Below, in pieces: positions 17,398 through 24,986 of a stretch of 64,000 bases of DNA. The stretch's first letter is position 1, and each line of letters starts with the position of its first letter. The position numbers and the translations under genes were made by a program. The notes below the pieces were generated by a model, which was given only the letters and a program-made list of their open reading frames with translations, did no database searches and was not told the origin of the DNA. Source of the stretch: Granulimonas faecalis (GTDB lineage Bacteria > Actinomycetota > Coriobacteriia > Coriobacteriales > Atopobiaceae); assembly GCF_022834715.1 (NCBI RefSeq), contig NZ_BQKC01000001.1, forward strand, positions 284,501 to 348,500, read 5' to 3'.

Positions 17398-18390
17398 ATG
17401 ACCGTTGAGAAGAAGGCCACGGCCCTGTCTGGATGGCCGATGCTTGGCCCAGTGGCCCTCCTCGTCCTTGGCGACGCCGCCCTCTATGCCGTAGCCATTC
17501 CCGGCCTCGTCGAAGAGACCGAGTCCATAGTTCCCGTCTTTATGCTTGTCGGAGCCATCCTCCTCACCCTTGTCATTGCCGTGCTCGCCGGGGGATTCTT
17601 CACCGTGCAGCCCGGCCAGGCCCGGGTGTGCGTGCTGTTCGGCCATTACGTGGGCACGGTGCGCTCCGAGGGGTTCCATTGGGCCAACCCCTTCTACAGC
17701 CGCCGTCTCGACTCCAACATCTCGGCAGCAGAGGTGGTCAAGGTCGCTTCGGACGACGACAAAAGCGTCTCGTTGTCCGAAGGCCTCTCCACCAAGGTGA
17801 GCGTGCGCGCCCGCACCCTCAACGGCGAGCGCCTCAAGGTCAACGACAAGGTGGGCAACCCCATCGAGATCGCCGACGTCGTGGTGTGGCACGTGGAGGA
17901 CACGGCCAAGGCCCTGTTCGACGTGGACGACTACCCCAGCTACGTGGCCATGCAGGCCGAGACGGCCCTGCGCCACGTGGCGAGCATCTACCCCTACGAC
18001 CATGCGGGCGACTCCTCCGACTCCTCCGACGTCATCACCCTGCGCTCCAACGTCGAGGAGGTCTCGGCGGCCCTCCGCGAGGAGCTCTCCTGCCGTCTCG
18101 AGCCCGCGGGCGTGGTGGTGGACGACGCCAGGCTCACCCACCTGGCCTACGCCTCCGAGATCGCCCAGGCGATGCTGCGGCGCCAGCAGGCCGAGGCCGT
18201 CATCGCCGCCCGCCGCAAGATCGTGGAGGGCGCCGTGGGCATGGTGGAGATGGCCGTCAACGAGCTGGCCCGCGGAGGGGCGGTGGACCTCGACGACGAG
18301 CGCCGCGCCACCATGGCCTCCAACCTCATGGTGGTGCTCTGCGGTGACTCCGAGGCCCATCCCGTGGTCAACACCGGATCGCTCTACTGA
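17398..18390 (+). CDS. SPFH/Band 7 domain membrane protein
   Basis: A 330-residue protein with two N-terminal membrane segments (about residues 12-33 and 40-62). Then comes an SPFH core beginning [31 protein letters not shown], with [11 protein letters not shown] and later a basic/acidic helix ([22 protein letters not shown]). Stomatin/flotillin relatives form oligomeric membrane scaffolds; the exact role here is unknown. The ATG at 17398 follows AAAGGAG; an upstream ATG at 17347 falls in the promoter. It is followed after 6 bases by a small DNA-binding-like gene, so the two are likely co-expressed. Confidence 0.85.
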   Translation: MTVEKKATALSGWPMLGPVALLVLGDAALYAVAIPGLVEETESIVPVFMLVGAILLTLVIAVLAGGFFTVQPGQARVCVLFGHYVGTVRSEGFHWANPFYSRRLDSNISAAEVVKVASDDDKSVSLSEGLSTKVSVRARTLNGERLKVNDKVGNPIEIADVVVWHVEDTAKALFDVDDYPSYVAMQAETALRHVASIYPYDHAGDSSDSSDVITLRSNVEEVSAALREELSCRLEPAGVVVDDARLTHLAYASEIAQAMLRRQQAEAVIAARRKIVEGAVGMVEMAVNELARGGAVDLDDERRATMASNLMVVLCGDSEAHPVVNTGSLY

Positions 18391-18396
18391 CACCCC

Positions 18397-18591
18397 ATGG
18401 CCAGAAAGCAGTACCCCCTGCGCGTGGACCCGGAGGTGTGGGCGGCGGTCCAGAAGTGGGCCGACGACGAGATGCGCAGTGCGAACGGACAGGTGGAGTG
18501 GATCTTGCGCGACGCCCTGCGCCGCGCGGGACGGCTGCCGAAGGACCGCCCGGGCGACAGGCCCGACGGCGGCGCGGCCGAAGGGAGCTAG
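18397..18591 (+). CDS. Small Arc-like (ribbon-helix-helix) protein
   Basis: A 64-residue protein, MARKQYPLRVDPEVWAAVQKWADDEMRSANGQVEWILRDALRRAGR plus a polar tail. The pattern of a short basic strand (KQYPLRVD), a helix and a second helix starting after SANGQVEWILRDAL matches Arc/MetJ-type ribbon-helix-helix proteins. It starts 6 bases after the SPFH stop, with no gap for another promoter. It could bind DNA, perhaps the palindrome at 17335 (inference), or serve as a cytoplasmic partner of the SPFH protein. No toxin gene is adjacent. Confidence 0.7.
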   Translation: MARKQYPLRVDPEVWAAVQKWADDEMRSANGQVEWILRDALRRAGRLPKDRPGDRPDGGAAEGS

Positions 18592-18676
18592 CCCGGACGG
18601 CCGGCCCGGTATGACAGGTTCTTTTCCTGCTCCTGAATAATTCCCAATCCCACTCTCCGCGGGGCTACCGTGGGGA

Positions 18677-18713
18677 GCCGGGCATGCCCCTCCGTTTGCA
18701 GGGGTGCCCGGCC
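18677..18713 (+). other. Hairpin in the leader of the ABC exporter
   Basis: GCCGGGCATGCCC pairs with GGGTGCCCGGC with a 2-base bulge. No T-run follows, so it is not an obvious terminator. It lies 50 bases before the ATPase start and may stabilise or mask the leader. Confidence 0.35.
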
Positions 18714-18759
18714 GTGGCGCCGGAGGGCGGCGCAGCCCGATCAAGAAGGAAGGTGTTCC

Positions 18760-19497
18760 GTGTCCCAGCCGATTCTCGAAGTCCGTGACTTCACCAAGAC
18801 CTACGGGGCCAAGGTGGCCGCGAACGGCTACTCCCTCGAGGTCGACTCCGGCCAGATCCTGGGCCTCGTGGGCCCCAACGGCGCCGGCAAGACCACGCTC
18901 ATCTCCTCCGTCGTGGGCATCCAGGGCTTCGACGGCGGGTCCATCGCCGTCTGCGGCCACGACGTGGCGTCCGACCCCGTCGCCGCCAAGGCCGGCCTCG
19001 CCTTCGTCCCCGACACGCCCTCGGTCTACGGCTTCATGACCGGCATGGGGTACCTCGACTACGTCTGCGACGTCTTCGGGGTCCCCGCCCCGGAGCGGGC
19101 CGGACGCATCGGGGGGCTGGCCGACCGCCTGGCCATGGCCGACGCCCTGGGCTCCAAGGCCTCCTCCTACAGCCACGGCATGCAGCAGAAGCTGGTGCTC
19201 ATGGGCGCCTTCGTCCACAGGCCGGCCCTCCTCGTCCTCGACGAGCCCTTCGTGGGCCTCGACCCGGTGGCGACCCGCACCCTCAGGGCCATGCTCCGCG
19301 AGCACGCCGACGGCGGCGGCGCCGTGCTCTTCTCGTCCCACGTGCTCGAGGTGGTGGAGCGGCTCTGCGACACCGTGGCCATCGTGCGCGGCGGCGCGGT
19401 GCGGGCCCAGGGCCCCATCGAGGCCGTGATGGGCGACGAGACCCTCGAGGACGTCTTCATGGACGTCATGGCCGACGGCGCGGGGGAGGGGCGATGA
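18760..19497 (+). CDS. ABC transporter ATP-binding protein (exporter type)
   Basis: A 245-residue ATPase with Walker A GLVGPNGAGKTT (about residues 35-46) and a degenerate signature region SYSHGMQQKLVLMGAF. Walker B is LLVLDEPFVGLD, with VLFSSHVLEVVERLC carrying the switch histidine. The pattern matches CcmA/Ecs-type exporters. The GTG at 18760 follows AAGGAAGG by 6 bases. The gene overlaps the permease gene by 4 bases (ATGA, 19494-19497), so the two make one transporter. Substrate unknown. Confidence 0.88.
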   Translation: MSQPILEVRDFTKTYGAKVAANGYSLEVDSGQILGLVGPNGAGKTTLISSVVGIQGFDGGSIAVCGHDVASDPVAAKAGLAFVPDTPSVYGFMTGMGYLDYVCDVFGVPAPERAGRIGGLADRLAMADALGSKASSYSHGMQQKLVLMGAFVHRPALLVLDEPFVGLDPVATRTLRAMLREHADGGGAVLFSSHVLEVVERLCDTVAIVRGGAVRAQGPIEAVMGDETLEDVFMDVMADGAGEGR

Positions 19498-21143
19498 GGC
19501 TGTTTGCCCGGGTGGTGTCGGTGCAGCTCCGCTGCCTCGTCTCATCCGTCTCCCGGCAGGACCGGGGCTGCGGCGTCAGGGTGCTCGTGGGCCTGGCCTA
19601 CGGGGTGCTGGCCGTGCTGCTGGCCACCTACTCGGCGTTTCTGGGCATGGGCCTGGAGATCATGGGCGCGGACGGGGCGGTGCCCGTCTTCTGCGTGGCG
19701 GTGGGCACCGTGGCGGGCGTGGCCTTCACCCTCTACAAGGCCTCGGGCCTGCTCTATGAGGCCGGCGACTACGGCCTCATGATGAGCTGGCCCATTCCCG
19801 AGCGCGTCCAGGTGGCCGCGCGGACCGCCTCCCTGGTCCTGGCCAACGTGGCCATGACCGCCCTCGTGGCCCTGCCCATGGGCATCGCCGCCATGGCCTT
19901 GGGCGCCTCTTTCGGGGTGGGCCCCACGGCGGTAAAGGTGCTGGCCCTCGTGGCCTGCGTGGCCCTTGCCTCCCTGCCCGGCACGGGGGTGGCGGTGCTC
20001 GTGGCCGCCGCCGTGACCATGGCCACGGCCCGTCTGACCCACGCCAAGGCGGTCTACACCGTCTTCATGGTGGCGCTCGCCCTGGTGTTCATGGTGGCCT
20101 ACTTCGCTCTGGTGGGGTCGTCCCCCTCCATCTCGGGGGAGGGTGAGGTCCAGGCCGTGGCCGGGGTCCTGGCCGCTGCTACGGACGGCATCTGCGCCGC
20201 GTGGCCCCCGGCCGCCCTGCTCCGCTCCGCGTGGGTGTCCCCGGAGGCGGCGGGGGTGGTGCCCCTCGTGCTATTCTGCGCGGTCTGTGTGGCCGTGGGG
20301 GCCCTCTGTCTCGAGGTGGTGGCCCGCACCTACCGCCGCACCATGGCAGCCCTCGCCTCCGTGTCCGGCCCGCGGAGGGCCGCCCGGGTTGGGGCTGCCC
20401 GGAGCGCCTTCGCCGCCCTCTGCCGCAAGGAGGTGGGCCAGGTCTTCGACACCACGTCGGTGGTGGTCAACGACCTGCTCGGCCTCCTGCTGATGGTGGT
20501 GCTGGCCGGGGCCGTGGCCGCGGTGGGCCTCGAGGGCGTCATGGGCGCCCTCGACATCCCCGCCTCCTTCCATGGCGAGATGGGGCCTGTCATGGCGGCG
20601 GCTGTGCCGTGGGCCCTTGCGTTCTGCGCCTCCATGGCGCCGGTGCCGGCGGTCTCGGTCTCCCTCGAGGGGCGCTGCTCGTGGATCATGGAGACGCTGC
20701 CCGTGCCGGTGCCCGTTCTCATGGCGTCCAAGGTGGTCCCGTGGGCCGTCGCATGCCTGGGTGCCTCGGCGGTGTCGGCCGTGCTCGTGGCCGTGGCGGG
20801 GCTCCCTTGGACCGCCTCGGTCCTCAGCCTGGCGGTCCCCTGCGCCACGTTCTGGCTCACGGCTAACATCGGCCTGTTCCTCGACGGCCGCAGGCCCGAC
20901 TTCCAGTGGACGAGCCCTGCGGCCCTGGCCAAACGGGGCCTGCCCATCACGGTCTCGGTGGTGGTGTCGATGGTGGCCTGCATCATCATGGCGGGCCTTG
21001 TGGTCGCCGGTCCCTTGCTTCTGGGGTGGCCCGACGGAGGGGCCGCCATGGCCAGCCTCGTCGTTGCGGCGGTCTTTGCGGTCGTGGGCTCCCTGCTCTT
21101 TTGGGCGTCGTGCCGTCGGCCGGTGCCCCGGGAGCGGTTGTAG
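19494..21143 (+). CDS. ABC transporter permease, multi-pass
   Basis: A 549-residue, strongly hydrophobic protein with roughly 12 membrane segments, e.g. residues 33-58, 65-85, 107-130, 145-175 and 185-205, then further groups near 335-365, 380-400, 430-460 and 475-540. There is no recognisable signature beyond an ABC-2/EcsB-like layout of two six-span halves. A hydrophilic stretch near residues 280-330 separates the halves. Its start overlaps the ATPase stop. A strong terminator follows 16 bases after the gene, closing a two-gene operon. It probably exports a small peptide, lipid or drug; the sequence does not say which. Confidence 0.8.
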   Translation: MRLFARVVSVQLRCLVSSVSRQDRGCGVRVLVGLAYGVLAVLLATYSAFLGMGLEIMGADGAVPVFCVAVGTVAGVAFTLYKASGLLYEAGDYGLMMSWPIPERVQVAARTASLVLANVAMTALVALPMGIAAMALGASFGVGPTAVKVLALVACVALASLPGTGVAVLVAAAVTMATARLTHAKAVYTVFMVALALVFMVAYFALVGSSPSISGEGEVQAVAGVLAAATDGICAAWPPAALLRSAWVSPEAAGVVPLVLFCAVCVAVGALCLEVVARTYRRTMAALASVSGPRRAARVGAARSAFAALCRKEVGQVFDTTSVVVNDLLGLLLMVVLAGAVAAVGLEGVMGALDIPASFHGEMGPVMAAAVPWALAFCASMAPVPAVSVSLEGRCSWIMETLPVPVPVLMASKVVPWAVACLGASAVSAVLVAVAGLPWTASVLSLAVPCATFWLTANIGLFLDGRRPDFQWTSPAALAKRGLPITVSVVVSMVACIIMAGLVVAGPLLLGWPDGGAAMASLVVAAVFAVVGSLLFWASCRRPVPRERL

Positions 21144-21159
21144 CTGGATGGTTTTTCAG

Positions 21160-21196
21160 GCCCCGGTGTGCCCTCTGGTGCGCCGGGGCTTCTTTT
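21160..21196 (+). terminator. Rho-independent terminator of the ABC exporter operon
   Basis: GCCCCGGTGTGCC (21160-21172) pairs with GGTGCGCCGGGGC (21177-21189) with a CTCT loop and three G-U pairs, followed by TTCTTTT. Confidence 0.8.
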
Positions 21197-21249
21197 ATGC
21201 ACCCTCGGGGTGTCTTGTGGATGAAAAACCGCCACCTGTGGTAAAGACC

Positions 21250-21278
21250 TCGACAACCATCGATGCATCATCTACGAT
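21250..21278 (+). promoter_or_regulatory. Near-consensus promoter in a gene-poor gap
   Basis: TCGACA (21250-21255) and TACGAT (21273-21278) are exactly 17 bases apart, each one or two bases from consensus. No large gene follows in this orientation, only a 53-residue Arg-rich ORF at 21317. Transcription should start near 21285. Confidence 0.55.
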
Positions 21279-21316
21279 TATTTGTTAGAAAGAGTCTGAA
21301 AGAGATTGGGGGTGCC

Positions 21317-21478
21317 ATGGGTCGTTACCGTTCGGAGTGGAGTTCGACGCGTCGGCGTCACCCGTTTCTGGCGCGCCTGACGTCGCTGCGCTCGCGGGTG
21401 ATCGCCCGCCTTTGGCGCCACGGCCTCCGCGATCGGTACTCCCATGCCCCGCTGAAATTCGGTCGCTCCCCATTTTAA
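21317..21478 (+). CDS. Small arginine-rich hypothetical protein (53 aa)
   Basis: A 53-residue ORF, MGRYRSEWSSTRRRHPFLARL onward, ending KFGRSPF, with about a quarter of residues Arg and no acidic cluster or membrane segment. The ATG at 21317 follows GGGGGTG by a few bases and lies about 30 bases after the expected start of the promoter at 21250. An in-frame ATG at 21263 lies inside that promoter and is unlikely. No family is recognised. It could be a nucleic-acid-binding peptide or a chance ORF in a transcribed non-coding RNA. The next 215 bases (21479-21694) show no gene. Confidence 0.4.
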   Translation: MGRYRSEWSSTRRRHPFLARLTSLRSRVIARLWRHGLRDRYSHAPLKFGRSPF

Positions 21479-21694
21479 GGATTATCGTCTTTTTTCTGCC
21501 CTCTAACCCTCGGTATGCATCCGGTGTCCCCTGTGGCGCGTCATGTCCGGCCGAGGCACCCGCCATAACCGGCCGTCCTGCCGCTCCCTCTGGCATGAGT
21601 GACGAGCCCGCCGCGCCGCCGTGACTCGGTCGGGAAGCCATTGGGGCCGATAAGCGCGCCACCGTGGCGCGTCGTCCGTGTCGCCGCGGCATGG

Positions 21695-21731
21695 AAAGGG
21701 GTCAGGAGGCGTGCGGCCCCTCGACCCCTTT
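21695..21731 (-). terminator. Probable terminator of the dehydratase operon
   Basis: AAAGGGGTC (21695-21703) and GACCCCTTT (21723-21731) form a 9-base perfect stem with a G/C-rich loop. Read on the minus strand it ends in TTTCC, about 70 bases past the stop at 21799. Confidence 0.5.
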
Positions 21732-21742
21732 GATCGACTGTT

Positions 21743-21782
21743 CAATAGGCGAAGTGACAGATGGGCCAGGCACCGCTGTCAC
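21743..21782 (-). repeat. GTGACAG-type interspersed repeat (exact copy of 11475-11514)
   Basis: The 40 bases match the element at 11475-11514 exactly in inverted orientation. It lies 16 bases downstream of the stop of the minus-strand gene at 21799, just as the other copy touches the end of the acetyltransferase gene. Confidence 0.85.
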
Positions 21783-21798
21783 GCGCGCCGGTGGCGGC

Positions 21799-23616
21799 TC
21801 AGTCCAGGGCCTCCAGGCCCAGCAGGGCCGCACCCAGGGCGCCGCAGAGCTGGGAGTCCTCGCTCGTGGTCACCGGCGCCCCCAGGGCCTCGCCGATGGC
21901 GGCCACAACGCCCTCGTTGTTGGCGACGCCGCCGGTCATGAGGTAGGGCGGCTCTGCCTTCACCCGCTTGGCCAGGCTGCGGATCTTGCTGGCGACCGAC
22001 TGGTCGAGGCCGTGGATGATGTCGGGCACCGGCGTGTCGTCGGCCACGAGGGAGACCACCTCGCTCTCGGCGAACACGGTGCACATGGAGCTGATCTTCA
22101 CGTCCTTCTTCCACTCGAGGCCCTGGCGGCAGAACTCGTCGAGGGGCAGCTCCATGGTGCGGGCCATCATCTCGAGGAACCGGCCCGTGCCGGCGGCGCA
22201 CTTGTCGTTCATGACGAAGTTCACCACGCCGCCGTCACGGTCGAGCTTGATGACCTTGGAGTCCTGGCCACCGATGTCCACGATGGTCATGGCCTCGGGG
22301 GCCAGGGCATGGGCGCCCCGGGCATGGCAGGTGATCTCGGTGATGGAGGTGTCCATGTCGGGGATGGAGTCGCGGCCGTAGCCCGTGGCCACGGCGAGCG
22401 TCACCTGGTCGCGGGAGATGCCGGCCTTCTCGAGCACCTGATCGATGGCCTTGCGGGCGCTCTCGGTGGCCTTGGAGCCGGTGGGCAGGATGACGCTGGC
22501 CACCACGGTGCCCTCGCCGTCCACCACCACGGCGTCGGTCGAGGTGGACCCGGAGTCCACGCCCATCACGTACACGGGGCCGTTGCCGGCCGAGAACCTC
22601 ATCTGGTCTGTCATACCCACCAACGTTTCGTCGAAGGCCTTGAGCCTGGTGCTGAGCTGGCCCGCGCTCTGACGCGTGCCGTCCGTCTCCACCTTGAGCA
22701 TGGGGACGGGGGAGTCGGCCGAGACGGACAGGTACTCGAAGCCGTAGTAGTCGCAGAACTTCATCGTGTGGTACACGATGCCGCGCTGTCCCGCGGTGCC
22801 GATCTGCTCGGAGCGCCGCTCGACGTCGGCCATGCGCAGGCACGGCACCTGGTCGAGCAGGGCACCGGCGTACCACTGCACGAAGGAGTCCATGGGGTCG
22901 GGGCCGGGCGCCTGGGCGTCGCAGGCCTCGTGGCACGGGCGCTGCTGGGGCACGCGGCCCAGGCGGGCCGGGGGAGAGGCCACACGGCGGCCGCCGGTGC
23001 AGGTGAGGTTCTCCACCGGCACGTCGAAGGCCTCTGCGGCCGCCTCGAGGAGCGAGTCGGGCCCGTGGGCGCCCAGCAGGGTCACGCGGGCGTCCTGGCG
23101 CGCCACCGGCGGCTCGAACGACGCGAGGGCGCGACCCACGTCGAAGCTCGCGCCCGTGAAGCCCTCCCAGGCCGATGCCAGCCGGCGGAGCTCCGCCTCC
23201 AGGCGGTGCCGCTCGGCCGGGCCCGTGAGGTGCGGCAGGTCCACGAGGAACAGGAAGTCCAGGCACTGCTCGGCCTCGAGCACGTCGTAGATGCGGCGCA
23301 TGACGTCGCAGCAGCTTGTGAGCACGAGGGCGCGGACGTCGTCGCGCAGGGCGTAGGAGATGAGCGACTTGCCGAACCCGCACAGGTTGGGGTGGGCGAG
23401 GCGGTCGGCCTCCTCGAAGCTGTCGGCCTCGTAGGTCACCGGCTCGCAGGCGGCCCCGTAGCCGGCGAGCAGCTCCACCGGGGCGTACTTGCAGGCGTAG
23501 TGGACCACGGGCGCCCGGTCGAGGGCGCGCGTGCGCACCGACTCGGGGGCCTCGTCACGGGCGCCCGGGGTGTCCACCGGCGTGGGGCGCGGCACGGCCG
23601 CGCGGCGCGGGCTCAC
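21799..23616 (-). CDS. 2-hydroxyacyl-CoA dehydratase subunit fused to BadF/HgdC-type activator ATPase
   Basis: A 605-residue fusion. Residues about 30-320 resemble an HgdB/D-type dehydratase component, with HYACKYAPVELLAGYGA, CGFGKSLISYAL and TSCCDVMRRIYDV. Residues about 340-605 are an activator ATPase of the BadF/BadG/BcrA/BcrD family, with MGVDSGSTSTDAVVVD, TGYGRDSI, DIGGQDSKVIKLD and NDKCAAGTGRFLE. The activator uses ATP to inject an electron through an Fe-S cluster into the dehydratase. The GTG at 23616 overlaps the stop of the upstream gene (GTGA), so the two are coupled. Substrate unknown; a 2-hydroxyacyl-CoA or a benzoyl-CoA-reductase-like role cannot be told apart here. Confidence 0.85.
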   Translation of the reverse strand: MSPRRAAVPRPTPVDTPGARDEAPESVRTRALDRAPVVHYACKYAPVELLAGYGAACEPVTYEADSFEEADRLAHPNLCGFGKSLISYALRDDVRALVLTSCCDVMRRIYDVLEAEQCLDFLFLVDLPHLTGPAERHRLEAELRRLASAWEGFTGASFDVGRALASFEPPVARQDARVTLLGAHGPDSLLEAAAEAFDVPVENLTCTGGRRVASPPARLGRVPQQRPCHEACDAQAPGPDPMDSFVQWYAGALLDQVPCLRMADVERRSEQIGTAGQRGIVYHTMKFCDYYGFEYLSVSADSPVPMLKVETDGTRQSAGQLSTRLKAFDETLVGMTDQMRFSAGNGPVYVMGVDSGSTSTDAVVVDGEGTVVASVILPTGSKATESARKAIDQVLEKAGISRDQVTLAVATGYGRDSIPDMDTSITEITCHARGAHALAPEAMTIVDIGGQDSKVIKLDRDGGVVNFVMNDKCAAGTGRFLEMMARTMELPLDEFCRQGLEWKKDVKISSMCTVFAESEVVSLVADDTPVPDIIHGLDQSVASKIRSLAKRVKAEPPYLMTGGVANNEGVVAAIGEALGAPVTTSEDSQLCGALGAALLGLEALD

Positions 23617-24965
23617 GCCACCGTCCTTCTCGCGGGCGTGCCGTGGTCCCGGCGCTTGTGGAGCATCTCGAGGAACGCCCCCAGACGCGTGGCGGCCTGG
23701 CCGCCGGGGAACTTGCCGCGGTTGCAGCCGTCGCCGTCCAGGGACAGGCACGGGTAGCCGTCGGCCTCCAGGGTGCGGCGCATGAGCTGCGAGCAGCCCA
23801 TGGTCTCCTTGCAGCCCCAGTGGCAGAACACCACGGCGCCGTCGGCCCCGGTGCGCTCGCAGAGCTCGCGCATGCGCTCCACGCGGCGAGACGCCGGGCC
23901 GTTGTAGGAGTTGCGGATGAGGCGCTCGGCCATGGCCAGGTAGGGCTCGTGGGCGCCGTCGTGGTGCCAGCCGTCGAGGCTGGGCTGGTCGAAGCACATG
24001 TCGCTGGCGATGACCTGCTGGTCGGTGTTCACGTCGATCAGCTTTTGGAGCGGCACCGAGAAGAACGGCGCCGTGGCGCTCCACACGAGGTCGATGCCGT
24101 CGTAGGGCTCGGCCGCCGCGAGGTCGGCCGCCAGGGCGTCCACCATGTCCTCGGCCACCTCGGTGCCCAGCATGGTGTGGAGCACGAGGGCGTACTGCAT
24201 CTCGAGGCCCATATTGTTGCGGACGAACCGCCCGCGGCGGAGCGGGAGCGTGCCCACGAGGGTGTCGAGCGTGCGCTGGGAGCGGGCCACGCGGGCGCGG
24301 AGCTCGTCGCCGTCCACCGATCCGCCGTAGACCTCGCAGAGCCGGGCCTCGAGGTCGCGGAGCTGGTCGGCCACGTAGGCGCAGCCCTCCTCGGTGTACT
24401 CGGCCGGCACGTCGATGTAGCTCTGGGGGCAGCCGTAGCGGTCCGCGAGGAGCCGAAACGACAGGTTGTTGGCGTCGCAGGCCACCGAGCAGTTGGCGAT
24501 GAGGCGCGGGGGCGCCAGCACGCCGGCGAGGGCGCCGCCGAGCAGTACCTTGTGGAAGGAACAGTAGGTCTCGGGGATGCCGCTCTTCTCGGCACTCTCG
24601 ATGAACGCGCTCTCGGCGTGGGCCCCCGCCACGAAGTTCGCGGCCGCCTCGGCGATGAGGGGGTAGAGGCCCAGGCACTGGAAGATCTCGTTGGGCATGA
24701 AGATCGAGGTGAGCACCACGCGGTCGGGGTGCTCGAGGGCGCAGGTCACCGAGTCCAGCGCATGGCGTGCGGCCATGCGCGAGGACCTGGGGGCCCAGCG
24801 GTCGGGCAGGAAGCGCGTCTGGGCGCGCTTGACCTGGAACGCCTTGAGGAGCCAGAACCCGGTGATGTCGGGCCGCTCCTCCATGACGTCGTCGATGGCG
24901 GCGGCCCAGGCGTCCAGGATCTTGATCCCGAGCTTCTGGTCGTCGCTCTTGGTGGTTTGAGCCAT
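23613..24965 (-). CDS. 2-hydroxyacyl-CoA dehydratase-type subunit (HgdB-like)
   Basis: A 450-residue protein of the 2-hydroxyglutaryl-CoA dehydratase D-component family. It has HALDSVTCALEHPDRVVLTSIFMPNEIFQCLG and FHKVLLGGALAG, then NCSVACDANNL and YNGPASRRVERMRELCE. It also has VVFCHWGCKETMG and LDGDGCNRGKFPGGQAATRLGAFLEML, whose cysteines would hold a 4Fe-4S cluster. It probably pairs with the dehydratase half of the downstream fusion as two catalytic subunits. It starts 21 bases after the M16 peptidase gene behind an AAGGAGGACC site. Confidence 0.85.
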   Translation of the reverse strand: MAQTTKSDDQKLGIKILDAWAAAIDDVMEERPDITGFWLLKAFQVKRAQTRFLPDRWAPRSSRMAARHALDSVTCALEHPDRVVLTSIFMPNEIFQCLGLYPLIAEAAANFVAGAHAESAFIESAEKSGIPETYCSFHKVLLGGALAGVLAPPRLIANCSVACDANNLSFRLLADRYGCPQSYIDVPAEYTEEGCAYVADQLRDLEARLCEVYGGSVDGDELRARVARSQRTLDTLVGTLPLRRGRFVRNNMGLEMQYALVLHTMLGTEVAEDMVDALAADLAAAEPYDGIDLVWSATAPFFSVPLQKLIDVNTDQQVIASDMCFDQPSLDGWHHDGAHEPYLAMAERLIRNSYNGPASRRVERMRELCERTGADGAVVFCHWGCKETMGCSQLMRRTLEADGYPCLSLDGDGCNRGKFPGGQAATRLGAFLEMLHKRRDHGTPARRTVA

Positions 24966-24986
24966 GGTCCTCCTTGGTACGCGGCC

